DNA of 63,484 nt from Candidatus Amulumruptor caecigallinarius (GCA_023665605.1 JAMPDP010000001.1:63131-126614); one strand, 5' to 3'; positions 42,334 to 51,154 are shown, counted from the stretch's first letter. The notes: generated by a model not told the origin, from the sequence alone. Made by a program: numbers and translations.

Positions 42334-43194
42334 GTGAAGTTTTGGCGACTATTTATCATGGCTATGGTCGGCATCCTCGCTTGGGGGGTGCCCATGCCCG
42401 TACGCGCTCAGATTGTGCAGCAGCCCGGACCCGCGGAGACTCCCCTCAGCCCCGACTCCATACGCCGCCAGATGGACCTCGGCCCTTATTTCGGCTTATA
42501 CAAGGACAACTACTTCATCATCGGTGCCCCCGTGGGCTACCGCGCCACCAAGGAGAACTCTGACGTCAAGTTCCAGATCTCCATCTCGCAGCGCCTCACA
42601 AGAGCCACCCTCCCATTCCACACATACCTTTACCTGTTCTACACGCAGAAGGTCTTCTGGAACGTCTTCGAGAACTCCATGCCGATGAGCGACCTCAACT
42701 TCAACCCCGGCATCGGTCTGACCAAACCACTCTACGTCCGTGACCGCTTCATCGGCAAAGCCTCGCTGATTTTGGAGCATGAGAGCAACGGCCGCGACGG
42801 TCTCCAGAGCCGTTCATGGAACAAGGTCTCCTTTGCCGCCAACATCGTCATCGACCCCACACTCACCGTCCATGGCAAGGTGTGGATCCCTATTGTCGAC
42901 GGCGGACAGAACAAGGATATCCTCGACTACTGCGGCATCTATCAGGTAGGCACGCAGTTCCAGAGCCTCAACCGGCGTTTCGGAATGTCAATACTTCTGG
43001 CCAAGCGGCGGGGCTGGAACTTCAACTACAACACCACCGTGGAGCTATCATGGCGCATACGCGCCAAGGACAATCAGTTCCTATTCCTCCAGTATTACAA
43101 CGGTTACGGCGAAGGGCTCCTCGCCTACAAGGAGTTCCACTCAATGCTCCGAGTGGGTATGTGCATCAAGCCCCGCATCTTCTCCGAGTATTAA
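42334..43194 (+). CDS. pldA: outer-membrane phospholipase A (OMPLA family)
   Basis: A predicted 286-residue beta-barrel lipase that hydrolyses mislocalised phospholipids in the outer membrane. The catalytic block ILEHESNGRDGLQSRSWNKV holds His, Ser (two residues later) and the Asn in SWNKV, the His-Ser-Asn triad of OMPLA. Aromatic-rich strands follow to the C-terminus. The start is uncertain: GTG 42334 gives the better signal peptide (MKFWRLFIMAMVGILAWG, basic n-region), whereas ATG 42358 fits the promoter position better and gives 278 residues. It is followed by a thioesterase gene. Confidence 0.87.
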   Translation: MKFWRLFIMAMVGILAWGVPMPVRAQIVQQPGPAETPLSPDSIRRQMDLGPYFGLYKDNYFIIGAPVGYRATKENSDVKFQISISQRLTRATLPFHTYLYLFYTQKVFWNVFENSMPMSDLNFNPGIGLTKPLYVRDRFIGKASLILEHESNGRDGLQSRSWNKVSFAANIVIDPTLTVHGKVWIPIVDGGQNKDILDYCGIYQVGTQFQSLNRRFGMSILLAKRRGWNFNYNTTVELSWRIRAKDNQFLFLQYYNGYGEGLLAYKEFHSMLRVGMCIKPRIFSEY

Positions 43195-43227
43195 ACAAGC
43201 TCTTAATCAAGCTCCAAGCACTCTATT

Positions 43228-43692
43228 ATGGCACTCCCCGGAAGCAACCCCCGCGTCCCGCACCCGGCATACCCTCTGCGGCACGTCACACCGGTTCAGA
43301 TACGCTTCGCCGACATCGACATCTTCGGCCACGTCAACAACAACGCATACATGAGCTACCTCGATCTGGGCAAGGCTCACTACCTCACCGAGGTGCTCCC
43401 CATGGGACGTGACCTCACCGGTCTGGAGTCGGTGATTGTGGGCATCAAGATTGACTTCGTGGGGCAGACTTTCTTCCATGACCACGTGCAGGTCGTCACA
43501 GCTGTCACCCGCATCTCACAGAAGAGCTTCACCATGGAGCAGCGCGTCATTTGCCCCGAGACGGCTGACGTGCGCTGCATTGCCACTACCACACTCGTGG
43601 CTTTCGACAAGGCCACCGCACGCGCAACTGAGGTCAACCCCCGCTGGATTGAGGCCCTGGAGCTCTACGAAGGCCGCAAGCTCACCGACTGA
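43228..43692 (+). CDS. acyl-CoA thioesterase (hotdog fold, YbgC/4HBT type)
   Basis: A 154-residue hotdog-fold thioesterase. The motif IRFADIDIFGHVNNNAYMSYL (about 29-49) holds the catalytic Asp and the conserved HVNN. It hydrolyses acyl-CoA thioesters; the actual acyl chain is unknown. The 13-mer AACAAGCTCTTAA lies 21 bases before its ATG. It follows phospholipase A by 33 bases and precedes the esterase gene by one base, so a shared transcript is likely. Confidence 0.9.
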   Translation: MALPGSNPRVPHPAYPLRHVTPVQIRFADIDIFGHVNNNAYMSYLDLGKAHYLTEVLPMGRDLTGLESVIVGIKIDFVGQTFFHDHVQVVTAVTRISQKSFTMEQRVICPETADVRCIATTTLVAFDKATARATEVNPRWIEALELYEGRKLTD

Positions 43693-43693
43693 T

Positions 43694-44494
43694 ATGTGGT
43701 TCCGCGCTCTGCTCTCGGCCATCGCCCTCCTCTTCATTGGCGGCAGAGCGGCGGCCTATGATGTGATAGCTGTGGCCGTGCCCGGCATGGCTGACTCGCT
43801 GCGTGCTGTCGTCGCGGCTCCCGCCTCGCCGGCCCCGGAGGGTGGGTGGCCCTCGCTGTATATGCTCAACGGCTACGATGGCTCCCACCTCGACTGGGCT
43901 AAGCGGGTCAACGTCGACTCCATTGCCTCGGCGCGCGGACTGGTGCTGGTGTTTCCCGACGGTGGCAACTCCTGGTACTTCGACACTCCCGGCTGCCCGA
44001 TGGAGACAGCCATCACAGGCCCGCTCATCGCTACCGTTGACTCGCTTTATCACACATCTTCGCTCCCCTCACGACGCGCCGTCGCAGGCTTGAGCATGGG
44101 TGGGCACGGAGCCATACGCCTCGCGGGTCGTCATCCCGAACTCTTTGCCACGGTTGCCTCCATGAGCGGTGCCGTAGACCTTGCCACGAACCCTGCGATG
44201 CACAAGCGCTACGCACTGCGCTCGCTCCTCGGCCCCTACGAGGCCGCGCCGCAGCAGTGGCGTGACGCGTCGGCGGTCGCCCAGGTGGCGAACCTGAGCA
44301 GGAACGGCACCAAAGTCTGGCTCTCTTGTGGCGAAAGCGACTTCTTCTATCCCGACAATGAGCGGTTTGCCCGCGAGCTGCGCCGGGCGGGAGTGGAGGT
44401 GACTTTTCGCACCCTCCCCGGCACCCACAACTGGAAGTTTTGGCGCGCGGAGTTCCCGCAGCTGCTTGACTTCGTTTCTCAGTCCGTCAGGTGA
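43694..44494 (+). CDS. secreted alpha/beta-hydrolase (esterase family)
   Basis: A 266-residue exported hydrolase. The start at ATG 43694 gives signal peptide MWFRALLSAIALLFIGGRAAA; a longer in-frame start would overlap the thioesterase gene. The nucleophile elbow is GLSMGGHGA (Ser near residue 137), a typical esterase-D/antigen-85-like site, with an acidic residue in SCGESDFFYPD and His in LPGTHNWKFWRAE. Family members hydrolyse acyl or feruloyl esters. The gene overlaps the methyltransferase by four bases (GTGA). Confidence 0.9.
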   Translation: MWFRALLSAIALLFIGGRAAAYDVIAVAVPGMADSLRAVVAAPASPAPEGGWPSLYMLNGYDGSHLDWAKRVNVDSIASARGLVLVFPDGGNSWYFDTPGCPMETAITGPLIATVDSLYHTSSLPSRRAVAGLSMGGHGAIRLAGRHPELFATVASMSGAVDLATNPAMHKRYALRSLLGPYEAAPQQWRDASAVAQVANLSRNGTKVWLSCGESDFFYPDNERFARELRRAGVEVTFRTLPGTHNWKFWRAEFPQLLDFVSQSVR

Positions 44495-45894
44495 TTAAGG
44501 ACAGCTTCATCGACTCGCTTGCACCTCTCGGCCATGCTGCCGACGGGCTGCCGGAGGCCCTGATGACTCCCCCGGAGGTGTCGATACGCATCAACCCGGC
44601 CAAACCTCCGCTGTCCCTCCCGGCTCAGGCTGACGGCAATGTGCCATGGCACCCCTCGGGCCGCTATCTTGCCACCCGCCCCACTTTCACTCTCGACCCC
44701 GCGCTCCATCAGGGGCGATATTATGTGCAGGATGCCTCCTCAATGTTTGTCGCTGAGGCGGTAAGACAACTCATCGCCGGCGATGACGCGCCGCTGCTGG
44801 TGCTTGATGCCTGTGCTGCTCCCGGCGGCAAGTCTACGGCAGTGGCCGATATGTTGCCTCCGGGCTCGGTGCTGGTGAGCAACGAGATAGTCCCCGCACG
44901 CGCAGCTTCTCTGCGCGAGAATGTCATCAAGTGGGGCTTCCCGGGAGCCATCGTCACTCGCGGAGACGCGCAGGCTCTGGTGCGCAGCGGTCTGCGCTTC
45001 GACATCATCATTGCCGATGTGCCATGTTCGGGCGAGGGGATGATGCGCAAGGAGCCGGAGGCGGCCGCGCAATGGAGTCCGGGGTTGGTAGTGGAGTGCG
45101 CGGCGCTCCAGTCGGAGATTGTCACCGCTCTGTGGCAGGCCCTCCGACCCGGCGGCACAATGATTTACAGCACCTGCACCTTCAACCTTCACGAGGATGA
45201 GGAGCAGTTGCTTCACGCTGCCTCTGACCTCGGCGCGGTGTCGGTTCCCCTGGCTGTTGAGCCCTCATGGGGTATCTTCCCCTCTCTGGACCCCGCAGTC
45301 CATGCCCTGCGCTTCTTTCCGGGACGGGTGCGCGGCGAGGGGCTCTTCATGGGAGCCCTCCGCAAGCCGGGCGACGCGCCCCACTCTCTGTCCACGCTCT
45401 CGGCACGCTCCACCAAGCGCAATGCCAAAACTGCCAAAGCAGCCAAAGGCTCTTCCACTGACCCTGCATCACGCGAGGCTCTCGCTCGGGCGGCTGAGTG
45501 GGTCTGCCCTGAGCTCTCGGTGCTGTCGCTCACGGATGGCCGCATCAATGCTTCTACGCCGCAGGCGGCTGCGGTGGCTAATGCTCTAAAGGGCTTTACG
45601 GATGTTATTTATGAAGCGGTGGCGGTGGCCATCCTCAAGGGGCGCGACATCATACCGCTGCAGAGTCTCGCCATGAGCACGGCTCTGCGTCCCGATGCCT
45701 TCCCAAGGGTGGAGGTAAGCCGCGCGGATGCCATCGCTTACCTGCGGCGCGACTCGCTGACTCTCCCGGCCGATACGCCACGCGGACTCGTCCTGCTCAC
45801 TTTCGAGGGGATGCCCCTCGGTTTCGCCAAACATCTCGGCAACCGCACCAACAATCTCTACCCGCCCGAATGGCGCATCCTTATGCGCCCTTGA
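44491..45894 (+). CDS. RsmF/NOL1-NOP2-sun family RNA m5C methyltransferase
   Basis: A 467-residue cytosine-C5 RNA methyltransferase with a GTG start that overlaps the preceding stop (GTGA). The N-terminal segment has VSIRINPAKPP. The SAM-binding motif is VLDACAAPGGKSTAVADML near residue 105, followed by IIADVPCSGEGMMRKEPEAAAQW (general acid Cys) and YSTCTFNLHEDEEQL (nucleophile Cys). A C-terminal PUA-like region follows from about residue 330. The likely substrate is 16S rRNA (RsmF or RsmB type). It ends tail-to-tail with the next gene, overlapping by 14 bases. Confidence 0.93.
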   Translation: MIKDSFIDSLAPLGHAADGLPEALMTPPEVSIRINPAKPPLSLPAQADGNVPWHPSGRYLATRPTFTLDPALHQGRYYVQDASSMFVAEAVRQLIAGDDAPLLVLDACAAPGGKSTAVADMLPPGSVLVSNEIVPARAASLRENVIKWGFPGAIVTRGDAQALVRSGLRFDIIIADVPCSGEGMMRKEPEAAAQWSPGLVVECAALQSEIVTALWQALRPGGTMIYSTCTFNLHEDEEQLLHAASDLGAVSVPLAVEPSWGIFPSLDPAVHALRFFPGRVRGEGLFMGALRKPGDAPHSLSTLSARSTKRNAKTAKAAKGSSTDPASREALARAAEWVCPELSVLSLTDGRINASTPQAAAVANALKGFTDVIYEAVAVAILKGRDIIPLQSLAMSTALRPDAFPRVEVSRADAIAYLRRDSLTLPADTPRGLVLLTFEGMPLGFAKHLGNRTNNLYPPEWRILMRP

Positions 45895-46831
45895 CGCGCG
45901 GCTTCACCATGAAGTACGCGGCCACAAGAGCAGCCGTCACAAGGATGGTGTAGGTCCAGTGGAGCGGCACGGGCAGCAGCAGGAAGCCCGCGTCTATCAC
46001 CCCTTGCAGCAGCGCGTAGCTCAGTGCCACCGTAAGGTGAGGCACGCCCCCTTCGTTGGCAAGTCGCTGATACAGGTGTGACCGGTGCGGCGCAAGGATG
46101 TTCTCCCCCCGGAACAGGCGCCCGAAGATGGTGAGCACGGTGTCCACGCCATAGACCATCACAAACACTATCGCCGAGGCATCATGCCGCCAAAGCATAA
46201 CACGCAGCATCAGGTACAGGATGAAGTAGCCCATCACGATGCTCCCCACGTCGCCGCAAAACACCTTGGCGTGTCGCCGGAAGTTGAAGATGCCGAACAC
46301 CACGGCCGCTGTCAGCAAAGCCTCGGCGAGCTTCGCCTCGGGCGAGGCTCCCGCGCCCCCGAGGTGCATGGCCGTCAGCAGCGCCCCAAGGGTCACAACG
46401 GAGTAGGCGGCGAGCATCCCGGAGATGCCGTCCATGAAGTTGTAGGCGTTGATGAACCCCACGCCTACTATCAGCGTCAGCAGGTACACGTCGGGCCACC
46501 TCACAAGCCAGAAGTAAGCAGCTCCCACTATCAGTGCCTGAACCACAAGGCGCACCCCCGGGCGCACCTCGCGGATGTCATCTGTCAGCGAGATTATCGC
46601 GAGAACAACCCCGCCCGCCAGTATCCCCTGGAAGTGGGGTGGCAGGGAGCCTCGCCCGGCATAGGTGTAGAGCAGCGCGGCGATGATGAAGATGATGCCT
46701 CCCCCGGTGGCAGTGTAGCTCGTGTGTGTCGCTGACGACCGCGGTGTCACCGGCGCACCTATCCGCATCCGGCGCGCAAGCGGGATGTACAGGGCCTCAA
46801 GGACCAGAAGGATAATCGCTAATACTATCAA
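45881..46831 (-). CDS. MraY/WecA family polyprenyl-phosphate sugar transferase (second copy)
   Basis: A predicted 316-residue polytopic enzyme. The start was placed at TTG 46831, two bases after the aminotransferase stop, because the first helix (IVLAIILLVLEALYIPLA) begins there; the upstream ATG (46906) would overlap the aminotransferase. Motifs are LTDDIREVRPGVRLVVQ, NAYNFMDGISGMLAAYSV and PHRSHLYQRLANEGG. HIHH is replaced by HRSHLYQR, which differs from the copy at 14565. It lies in a sugar cluster with DegT aminotransferase and GT2, so it may start a different glycan. Confidence 0.87.
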   Translation of the reverse strand: MIVLAIILLVLEALYIPLARRMRIGAPVTPRSSATHTSYTATGGGIIFIIAALLYTYAGRGSLPPHFQGILAGGVVLAIISLTDDIREVRPGVRLVVQALIVGAAYFWLVRWPDVYLLTLIVGVGFINAYNFMDGISGMLAAYSVVTLGALLTAMHLGGAGASPEAKLAEALLTAAVVFGIFNFRRHAKVFCGDVGSIVMGYFILYLMLRVMLWRHDASAIVFVMVYGVDTVLTIFGRLFRGENILAPHRSHLYQRLANEGGVPHLTVALSYALLQGVIDAGFLLLPVPLHWTYTILVTAALVAAYFMVKPRVKGA

Positions 46832-46833
46832 CC

Positions 46834-47949
46834 TTAGAGCTTGTGGATTTCGCTTATCACCCGCTCCACTTGGGCATCGCTCAGCGTGGACCCGGAGGGG
46901 AGACACAGCCCGCGCTCAAACAGTCCGGCACCTGTGCCGTTGGTCACTGACGGTGCATCGGCAAACACCGGCTGCATCGTCATCGGACGCCACAGCAGCC
47001 GGGTCTCGATGCCCCGCTCCAGCAGCCGCTCGCGGGCTTGCAGGGGCGTGACTGTCATGGTCGTATCTAACAATATCGTGCTCAGCCAGTAGTTCGGCGC
47101 ATACTCCGGCCCCGGCGCACTGTGCACGCTCACCCCCTTCACATCCTTCAACCCCTCGGCATACATCTCATGGATGGCTCGACGGCGTGCTATCCGCTCA
47201 TCCACGGTCTCCATCTGCCCGCAACCTATCCCGGCGGAGATGTTGCTCAGACGGTAGTTGTAGCCGATATGCTCGTGGTAGTAGTAGGGACGGTTCTCGC
47301 GGGCCTGCGTCGCGTAGAACTTCACCCGCGCCGCTGCCTCCTCGTCGGGGCATATCAGCGCGCCGCCACCGGAAGTGGTGATCATCTTGTTGCCGTTGAA
47401 GCTCATTATGCCGTACTTCCCGAACGTGCCGGCGGCTCGCCCTTTGTAGGTCGAGCCCATCGCCTCAGCGGAGTCCTCAACCACGGGGATGCCATGCGCA
47501 TCAGCCACGGCCATCACCTCGTCCATCTTCGGCGGCATACCGTAGAGCCACACGGCTATGATGGCCTTCGGCTTGTGCCCCGTGGCAGCCTCTCGCTCGC
47601 GGATGGCGCGGTCAAGCAGCTCGGGGTCGATGTTGTAGGTTTCTGCCTCGGAGTCCACGAACACCGGCTTCGCTCCGCAGTACCGTATCGGGTTGGCCGA
47701 CGCCGAGAAGGTCATGTCCTGGCATATCACCTCGTCACCGCTCCCCACGCCGAGCATCACGAGTGCCAGATGGATGGCCGCCGTGCCGCTTGACAGCGCA
47801 ACCACGGGCCGACCGCCCGTAAACGCGCTCAGGCGGCGCTCGAACTCATCTACGTTGGGTCCAAGAGGCACTATCCAGTCCTCGGCAAACGCCCGCTCAA
47901 TCCATTTCATCTCATGCCCGCTCACTTGCGGCAGCGACAGCTTGATCAT
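46834..47949 (-). CDS. DegT/DnrJ/EryC1/StrS aminotransferase
   Basis: A PLP-dependent enzyme of about 371 residues that forms amino sugars on nucleotide-linked ketosugars. Motifs are ALSSGTAAIHLALVMLGVGSGDEV, the Asp of VVEDSAEAMGSTY, and the Schiff-base Lys in SFNGNKMITTSGGGAL. The start was placed at MIKLSLPQVSG (47949); MEEMIKL at 47958 is nine bases upstream but sits only nine bases from a -7 box. The open frame continues to 48075 without family similarity. The sugar made cannot be predicted. Confidence 0.92.
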   Translation of the reverse strand: MIKLSLPQVSGHEMKWIERAFAEDWIVPLGPNVDEFERRLSAFTGGRPVVALSSGTAAIHLALVMLGVGSGDEVICQDMTFSASANPIRYCGAKPVFVDSEAETYNIDPELLDRAIREREAATGHKPKAIIAVWLYGMPPKMDEVMAVADAHGIPVVEDSAEAMGSTYKGRAAGTFGKYGIMSFNGNKMITTSGGGALICPDEEAAARVKFYATQARENRPYYYHEHIGYNYRLSNISAGIGCGQMETVDERIARRRAIHEMYAEGLKDVKGVSVHSAPGPEYAPNYWLSTILLDTTMTVTPLQARERLLERGIETRLLWRPMTMQPVFADAPSVTNGTGAGLFERGLCLPSGSTLSDAQVERVISEIHKL

Positions 47950-47966
47950 CTCTTCCATATCACCCG

Positions 47967-47974
47967 CAAAGTTA
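47967..47974 (-). promoter_or_regulatory. -7 box of the aminotransferase gene
   Basis: On the minus strand TAACTTTG sits 9-18 bases upstream of the two possible start codons (47958 and 47949), so the transcript would have almost no leader. Confidence 0.5.
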
Positions 47975-48057
47975 ACCTTAATTTTTGAATCTTCCCTCAT
48001 CTTCTCCCAATGCATCCGCAACAAATCGTCACCAAAACGTCTCCCAGGACGGAGAGT

Positions 48058-48159
48058 GTGTTGCAAAACCGGCAATTTCCGTCAATTTGTAGGGATGCAC
48101 CGTGGTGCATCCGCTGATTTACAGATTGTTGCGGAGGATACACCACGGTGCATCCCGAC
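48058..48159. repeat. composite repeat B: left inverted repeat and 71-bp palindromic core
   Basis: GTGTTGCAAAACCGGCAAT (from 48058) and the core at 48089-48159, in the same orientation as copy A but with three changes in the right arm (GGATACACC...CCCGAC). The right-hand inverted repeat of copy A is missing. Confidence 0.88.
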
Positions 48160-48166
48160 AAAAGGG

Positions 48167-48268
48167 GCGTCCGCAGGACGCTGATTTACCCGTAGCCCCG
48201 GAAGCCGGAGCGACAGCGCAGGCATCCGGGGTCATAGTCAGCACGTCAAAAGGCGTCCGCAGGACGCC
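48167..48268. repeat. composite repeat B: GCGTCCGCAGGACGC and CCCCGGAAGCC hairpin modules
   Basis: GCGTCCGCAGGACGC (48167-48181), then CCCCGGAAGCCGGAGCGACA...GGCATCCGGGG from 48192 with trailing CATAGTCAGCACG, and a second GGCGTCCGCAGGACGCC (48252-48268). GATTTAC follows the two GCGTCC hairpins. Confidence 0.88.
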
Positions 48269-48406
48269 GATTTACAACATCATCTCAGCCATCAGTTCTG
48301 CAACAACCTCGCAGCGCCTGTTTCAGCCCGGGCACAGAGGGAAGAGTGCCGCGTAGCGGTGCGACAATCTCCTCATTTTGATGTGCTTGCCCTGCCCAAA
48401 AGAGCC

Positions 48407-49255
48407 TCAGCCCCCGCTGACCATCCTCAACACTCGCCTCACCACTCGCTTCACCGACGGTCGCGCGGCTCGCGCCCGCTCGGCGAGCAGCCGCTCCAGG
48501 TTGCTCCGCAGCAACCCTCGGTACGCGCCAAGCCCCAAGGCTTCAAGACGCTCCTCCATCAGCCCGTACACCTCGCGAAACGCCTCATCGGCCTCCGGGG
48601 CCTCAGGCGTCGCACTCCCGCCACCCCAGGTGTAGTGGTAGCGTGCCCGCGGGCAATAAACTGTCTTAAGTCTGCCACCTCCACGCACGTACAGCTCAAG
48701 CGTAAACAGCCGGTCCTCACCCCAGAACCCATGGTAGCCCGTGTCGGGCATCGGCGTGAGTACTTCCCGCCGAAACAACTTCCCGATCATCGCCGGGTGA
48801 AACTCCCGCACGTTCCCCAATGCTCCCTCCACGCCCCGCTCCATGCGGTACTCACACGGCAGCGGACGCTTCACTGTCAACCCGCCGCGCAACCTGAACG
48901 TCTGCATCATCCGCATCTGCACCACGTCGGCCCTCCGGAGCCTCATAGCCTCGGCGGCTTCGGCAAGTGCCCGAGGGTGAAGCTCGTCGTCCGCGTCCAT
49001 AAACAGCACCAGCGGAGCCGTGGTGGCCGCCACTCCCGCGCATCGCGCCGCAGACAGGTCGCCCGCGGGCAGGCTCACCATCTTCACTGCATCGCCAAAC
49101 AGACGCACCTCCGCCGCCGTGCCGTCAGTAGTGCCGTTCAGCACCACAAGCACCTCAGCCGGGGGCAAGCTCTGCCGAAGCACCGACCGCAGCGCCCGCC
49201 CGATGGTCCGCGCCCCGTCCCTCACCGGGACAATCACCGCTATCTCACCTCTCAT
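48407..49255 (-). CDS. family 2 glycosyltransferase
   Basis: A predicted 282-residue GT-A fold transferase. The start was placed at MRGEIAVIVPVRDGARTIG (49255), the standard first strand; an ATG at 49309 is upstream of the promoter box. It has VLVVLNGTTDGTAAEVRLF, LSAARCAGVAATTAPLVLF, and the DXD-type motif FMDADDE near residue 97. Arg-rich C-terminal helices (SVKRVVRRVLRMV) may contact the membrane. It lies upstream of the aminotransferase on the same strand, but repeat B separates them. Confidence 0.87.
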   Translation of the reverse strand: MRGEIAVIVPVRDGARTIGRALRSVLRQSLPPAEVLVVLNGTTDGTAAEVRLFGDAVKMVSLPAGDLSAARCAGVAATTAPLVLFMDADDELHPRALAEAAEAMRLRRADVVQMRMMQTFRLRGGLTVKRPLPCEYRMERGVEGALGNVREFHPAMIGKLFRREVLTPMPDTGYHGFWGEDRLFTLELYVRGGGRLKTVYCPRARYHYTWGGGSATPEAPEADEAFREVYGLMEERLEALGLGAYRGLLRSNLERLLAERARAARPSVKRVVRRVLRMVSGG

Positions 49256-49260
49256 ATCCG

Positions 49261-49268
49261 CAAATATA
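49261..49268 (-). promoter_or_regulatory. -7 box of the GT2 gene at 48407
   Basis: TATATTTG on the minus strand lies five bases before the ATG at 49255, another example of a near-leaderless arrangement. Confidence 0.5.
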
Positions 49269-49307
49269 CGGCTTTTCCCCACAAAATCTTTCATGGAGCT
49301 GACACGC

Positions 49308-49343
49308 AAAAAAAGCCATCCGGGCGCTCTTGCCCGGATGGCT
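49308..49343 (-). terminator. terminator of the 49376 gene
   Basis: Perfect twelve-base stem AGCCATCCGGGC (49343-49332 on the minus strand) / GCCCGGATGGCT (49325-49314), followed on the minus strand by a T run of seven (49314-49308) and GCG. A strong intrinsic terminator. Confidence 0.9.
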
Positions 49344-49375
49344 CTCTGATAAAGTGGGGTAGGGGAGGGGCGGGG

Positions 49376-51052
49376 TTACTTCACAACCAGCTTCACGGCT
49401 TTGCCGCTCTGGATGCGAACATACACGCCCGGAGTCATCTCGCCATTGACGCGCACGCCCTGCAGGTTGTAGTACTCTGCCTTGGCCTCAACACCGTCGG
49501 TAGCGATGGCCTTGATGGCAGCGCTGTCCTTCTTGCCGTTGAACGTCACCTGGATGGGCACGATGCCAGCCTCCGAGCTTGGGTCGGTGGCTTCGGTATC
49601 CCAGTTCACGTCAATCGTCATGGTGAGCTTGCCGTCCTGGGTCTGCGTGCCCTTGGCGTCAACGTCGGCGATGATGGCATACATTTGGTACTCTTCGCTA
49701 TAAGCGAGCTTCATACCCTTCACGCTGCCCTCATAGTCAGTTGCGCCGTCGGCCCCGGCGGTAACGGTCACAGGCACGTTGATGGTGCCTATCTCGAGGC
49801 CGGAGAACTCAAAGTCGGGGAGAACTACGGAGGTGGTGCCGTCAGTGTACTCAATCATATGCACGGTGGCTGCCTCGCCAGTGGCAATCTCATTGCCGCT
49901 CATAGACACGTCAAGCGTGCCGGGGAACAGGGTCTCGGTCTTAATCTGCTTCTCGGCGGGAGTGGGATCCTCGGACTCCTCCTTGGTGAAGGTGTAGGTG
50001 TGCTCGGTCAGCCCCTCGGCATCCTCGCCACCCTGGTTGGTCACCTTTACGGTCAGCTTGTTACCCTCTACGCTCTTGGCCACGGTGGCGCGGGGGCTCA
50101 GGGCCACGCACTCCACGTTGTCGAAGTCGGCGTCGGCGGGCAGGGTGTAGTCATACTTGTCAGCGGCGAACCCGTCGAGCGCGGCCCCCTCCACGGTCAC
50201 CCCCTTGAGGGTGTGGTAGTAGAGCAGCTTCACGTTGTCGATGGTCACCTCTTCGTCTTTAACGGGCGAAAACGAGAAGTAGTCACCGGCTGCAAAAGCG
50301 ATGTTGATCTTCTCGGGTGCCACATCGCTCTTGTACTCGAAGTCGAGCGTGGCAACGGTCCAGTCGCCGGCGTTGTCGAGACGCTGGTTGATGACGGCAA
50401 CCAGAGTGCCCTTCTCAGTCACGTCACCGCCGGTCTCAGTTTCTATGCCGAGGATGTTGCGGTCGCGGTCGGTCATCTCTTGTGTGGCGGGAGAGGAGGC
50501 TACGTAGATAGGTACATCGGCCTGCTTGAACGTGCCTGCCCAAAGATAAGCAAGTGCGGTGCTTTGGTTGCTGGAGCTTGCGGCGTTCTTGTAAGCGAAT
50601 GTCATTGCGTCCGGCTTGCCGGTAAAGGCTGCACCTCCGAAGCTGCCACCATCTTTGGTGCCGCTTACGGGTGAAAATAAGCTCATCTTGGATGTGTTCC
50701 AAGTGGTGCCGATAGCCATATACCCGGGAATTACCTGAATGGTTAGATCCTGATTAAGAAGCTTCACGGCGGAGGCACTCCCATTGTAACCCTCTGCTTT
50801 CAAGCCCACCTCTTTGCTCGATGTGTAGCTTACTTTACCAAAAGTAGATGAACGGAGGCCGAGCACATTGGCTATGCACCATCCTTCGGGGGTAGTGCCA
50901 ACACTTTTGGTGGTCTGCTGGGGATCGCCGTCCCAGGGATAGCAGGTGACCCACTCGCCCTCGAAGTCACCATCGGTGATCTGGGTCTGGGCTCCAACGC
51001 TCAGTGCGCTGCTTGCGGCGGCCGCAAGCATCAGTGCGTAGATTTTCTTCAT
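49376..51052 (-). CDS. secreted protein with calycin-like C-terminal domain
   Basis: A 558-residue exported protein with signal peptide MKKIYALMLAAAASSALSVGA. The N-terminal ~280 residues resemble the PCMD/carbohydrate-metabolism-type beta sandwich (QITDGDFEGEW, PEGWCIANVLGLRSSTFG, and DEEVTIDNVKLLYY). A short Ig-like stretch follows (about 285-350), then a calycin-like beta-barrel at about 370-520 (PGTLDVSMSGNEIATGEAA, VTFNGKK). The C-terminal tail YYNLQGVRVNGEMTPGVYVR...VKLVVK is shared with other secreted proteins here. It is likely to be a surface or outer-membrane-vesicle protein that binds or degrades a glycan; no catalytic residues are seen. Confidence 0.78.
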   Translation of the reverse strand: MKKIYALMLAAAASSALSVGAQTQITDGDFEGEWVTCYPWDGDPQQTTKSVGTTPEGWCIANVLGLRSSTFGKVSYTSSKEVGLKAEGYNGSASAVKLLNQDLTIQVIPGYMAIGTTWNTSKMSLFSPVSGTKDGGSFGGAAFTGKPDAMTFAYKNAASSSNQSTALAYLWAGTFKQADVPIYVASSPATQEMTDRDRNILGIETETGGDVTEKGTLVAVINQRLDNAGDWTVATLDFEYKSDVAPEKINIAFAAGDYFSFSPVKDEEVTIDNVKLLYYHTLKGVTVEGAALDGFAADKYDYTLPADADFDNVECVALSPRATVAKSVEGNKLTVKVTNQGGEDAEGLTEHTYTFTKEESEDPTPAEKQIKTETLFPGTLDVSMSGNEIATGEAATVHMIEYTDGTTSVVLPDFEFSGLEIGTINVPVTVTAGADGATDYEGSVKGMKLAYSEEYQMYAIIADVDAKGTQTQDGKLTMTIDVNWDTEATDPSSEAGIVPIQVTFNGKKDSAAIKAIATDGVEAKAEYYNLQGVRVNGEMTPGVYVRIQSGKAVKLVVK

Positions 51053-51154
51053 ACCTGTAAGGATAAAAAGAGGTTTATTAGTGATGTGATTTGTATGTGC
51101 GGATGTTAATCGGTCTGTACCTTATTGGTGTTGCTTCGTAACGAAAAACTGCGG

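Larger units (their letters stand above)
47975..48406. other. gene-free region holding composite repeat B
   Basis: It contains composite repeat B (48058-48268) and a GC-rich remainder to the GT2 stop at 48407. No convincing gene is present. Confidence 0.7.

Noticed and set aside
48359-50674. A 771-codon plus-strand ORF
   Set aside because: It is antisense to a clear GT2 gene and a clear secreted protein, with His/Leu/Gly-rich composition typical of high-GC antisense frames.
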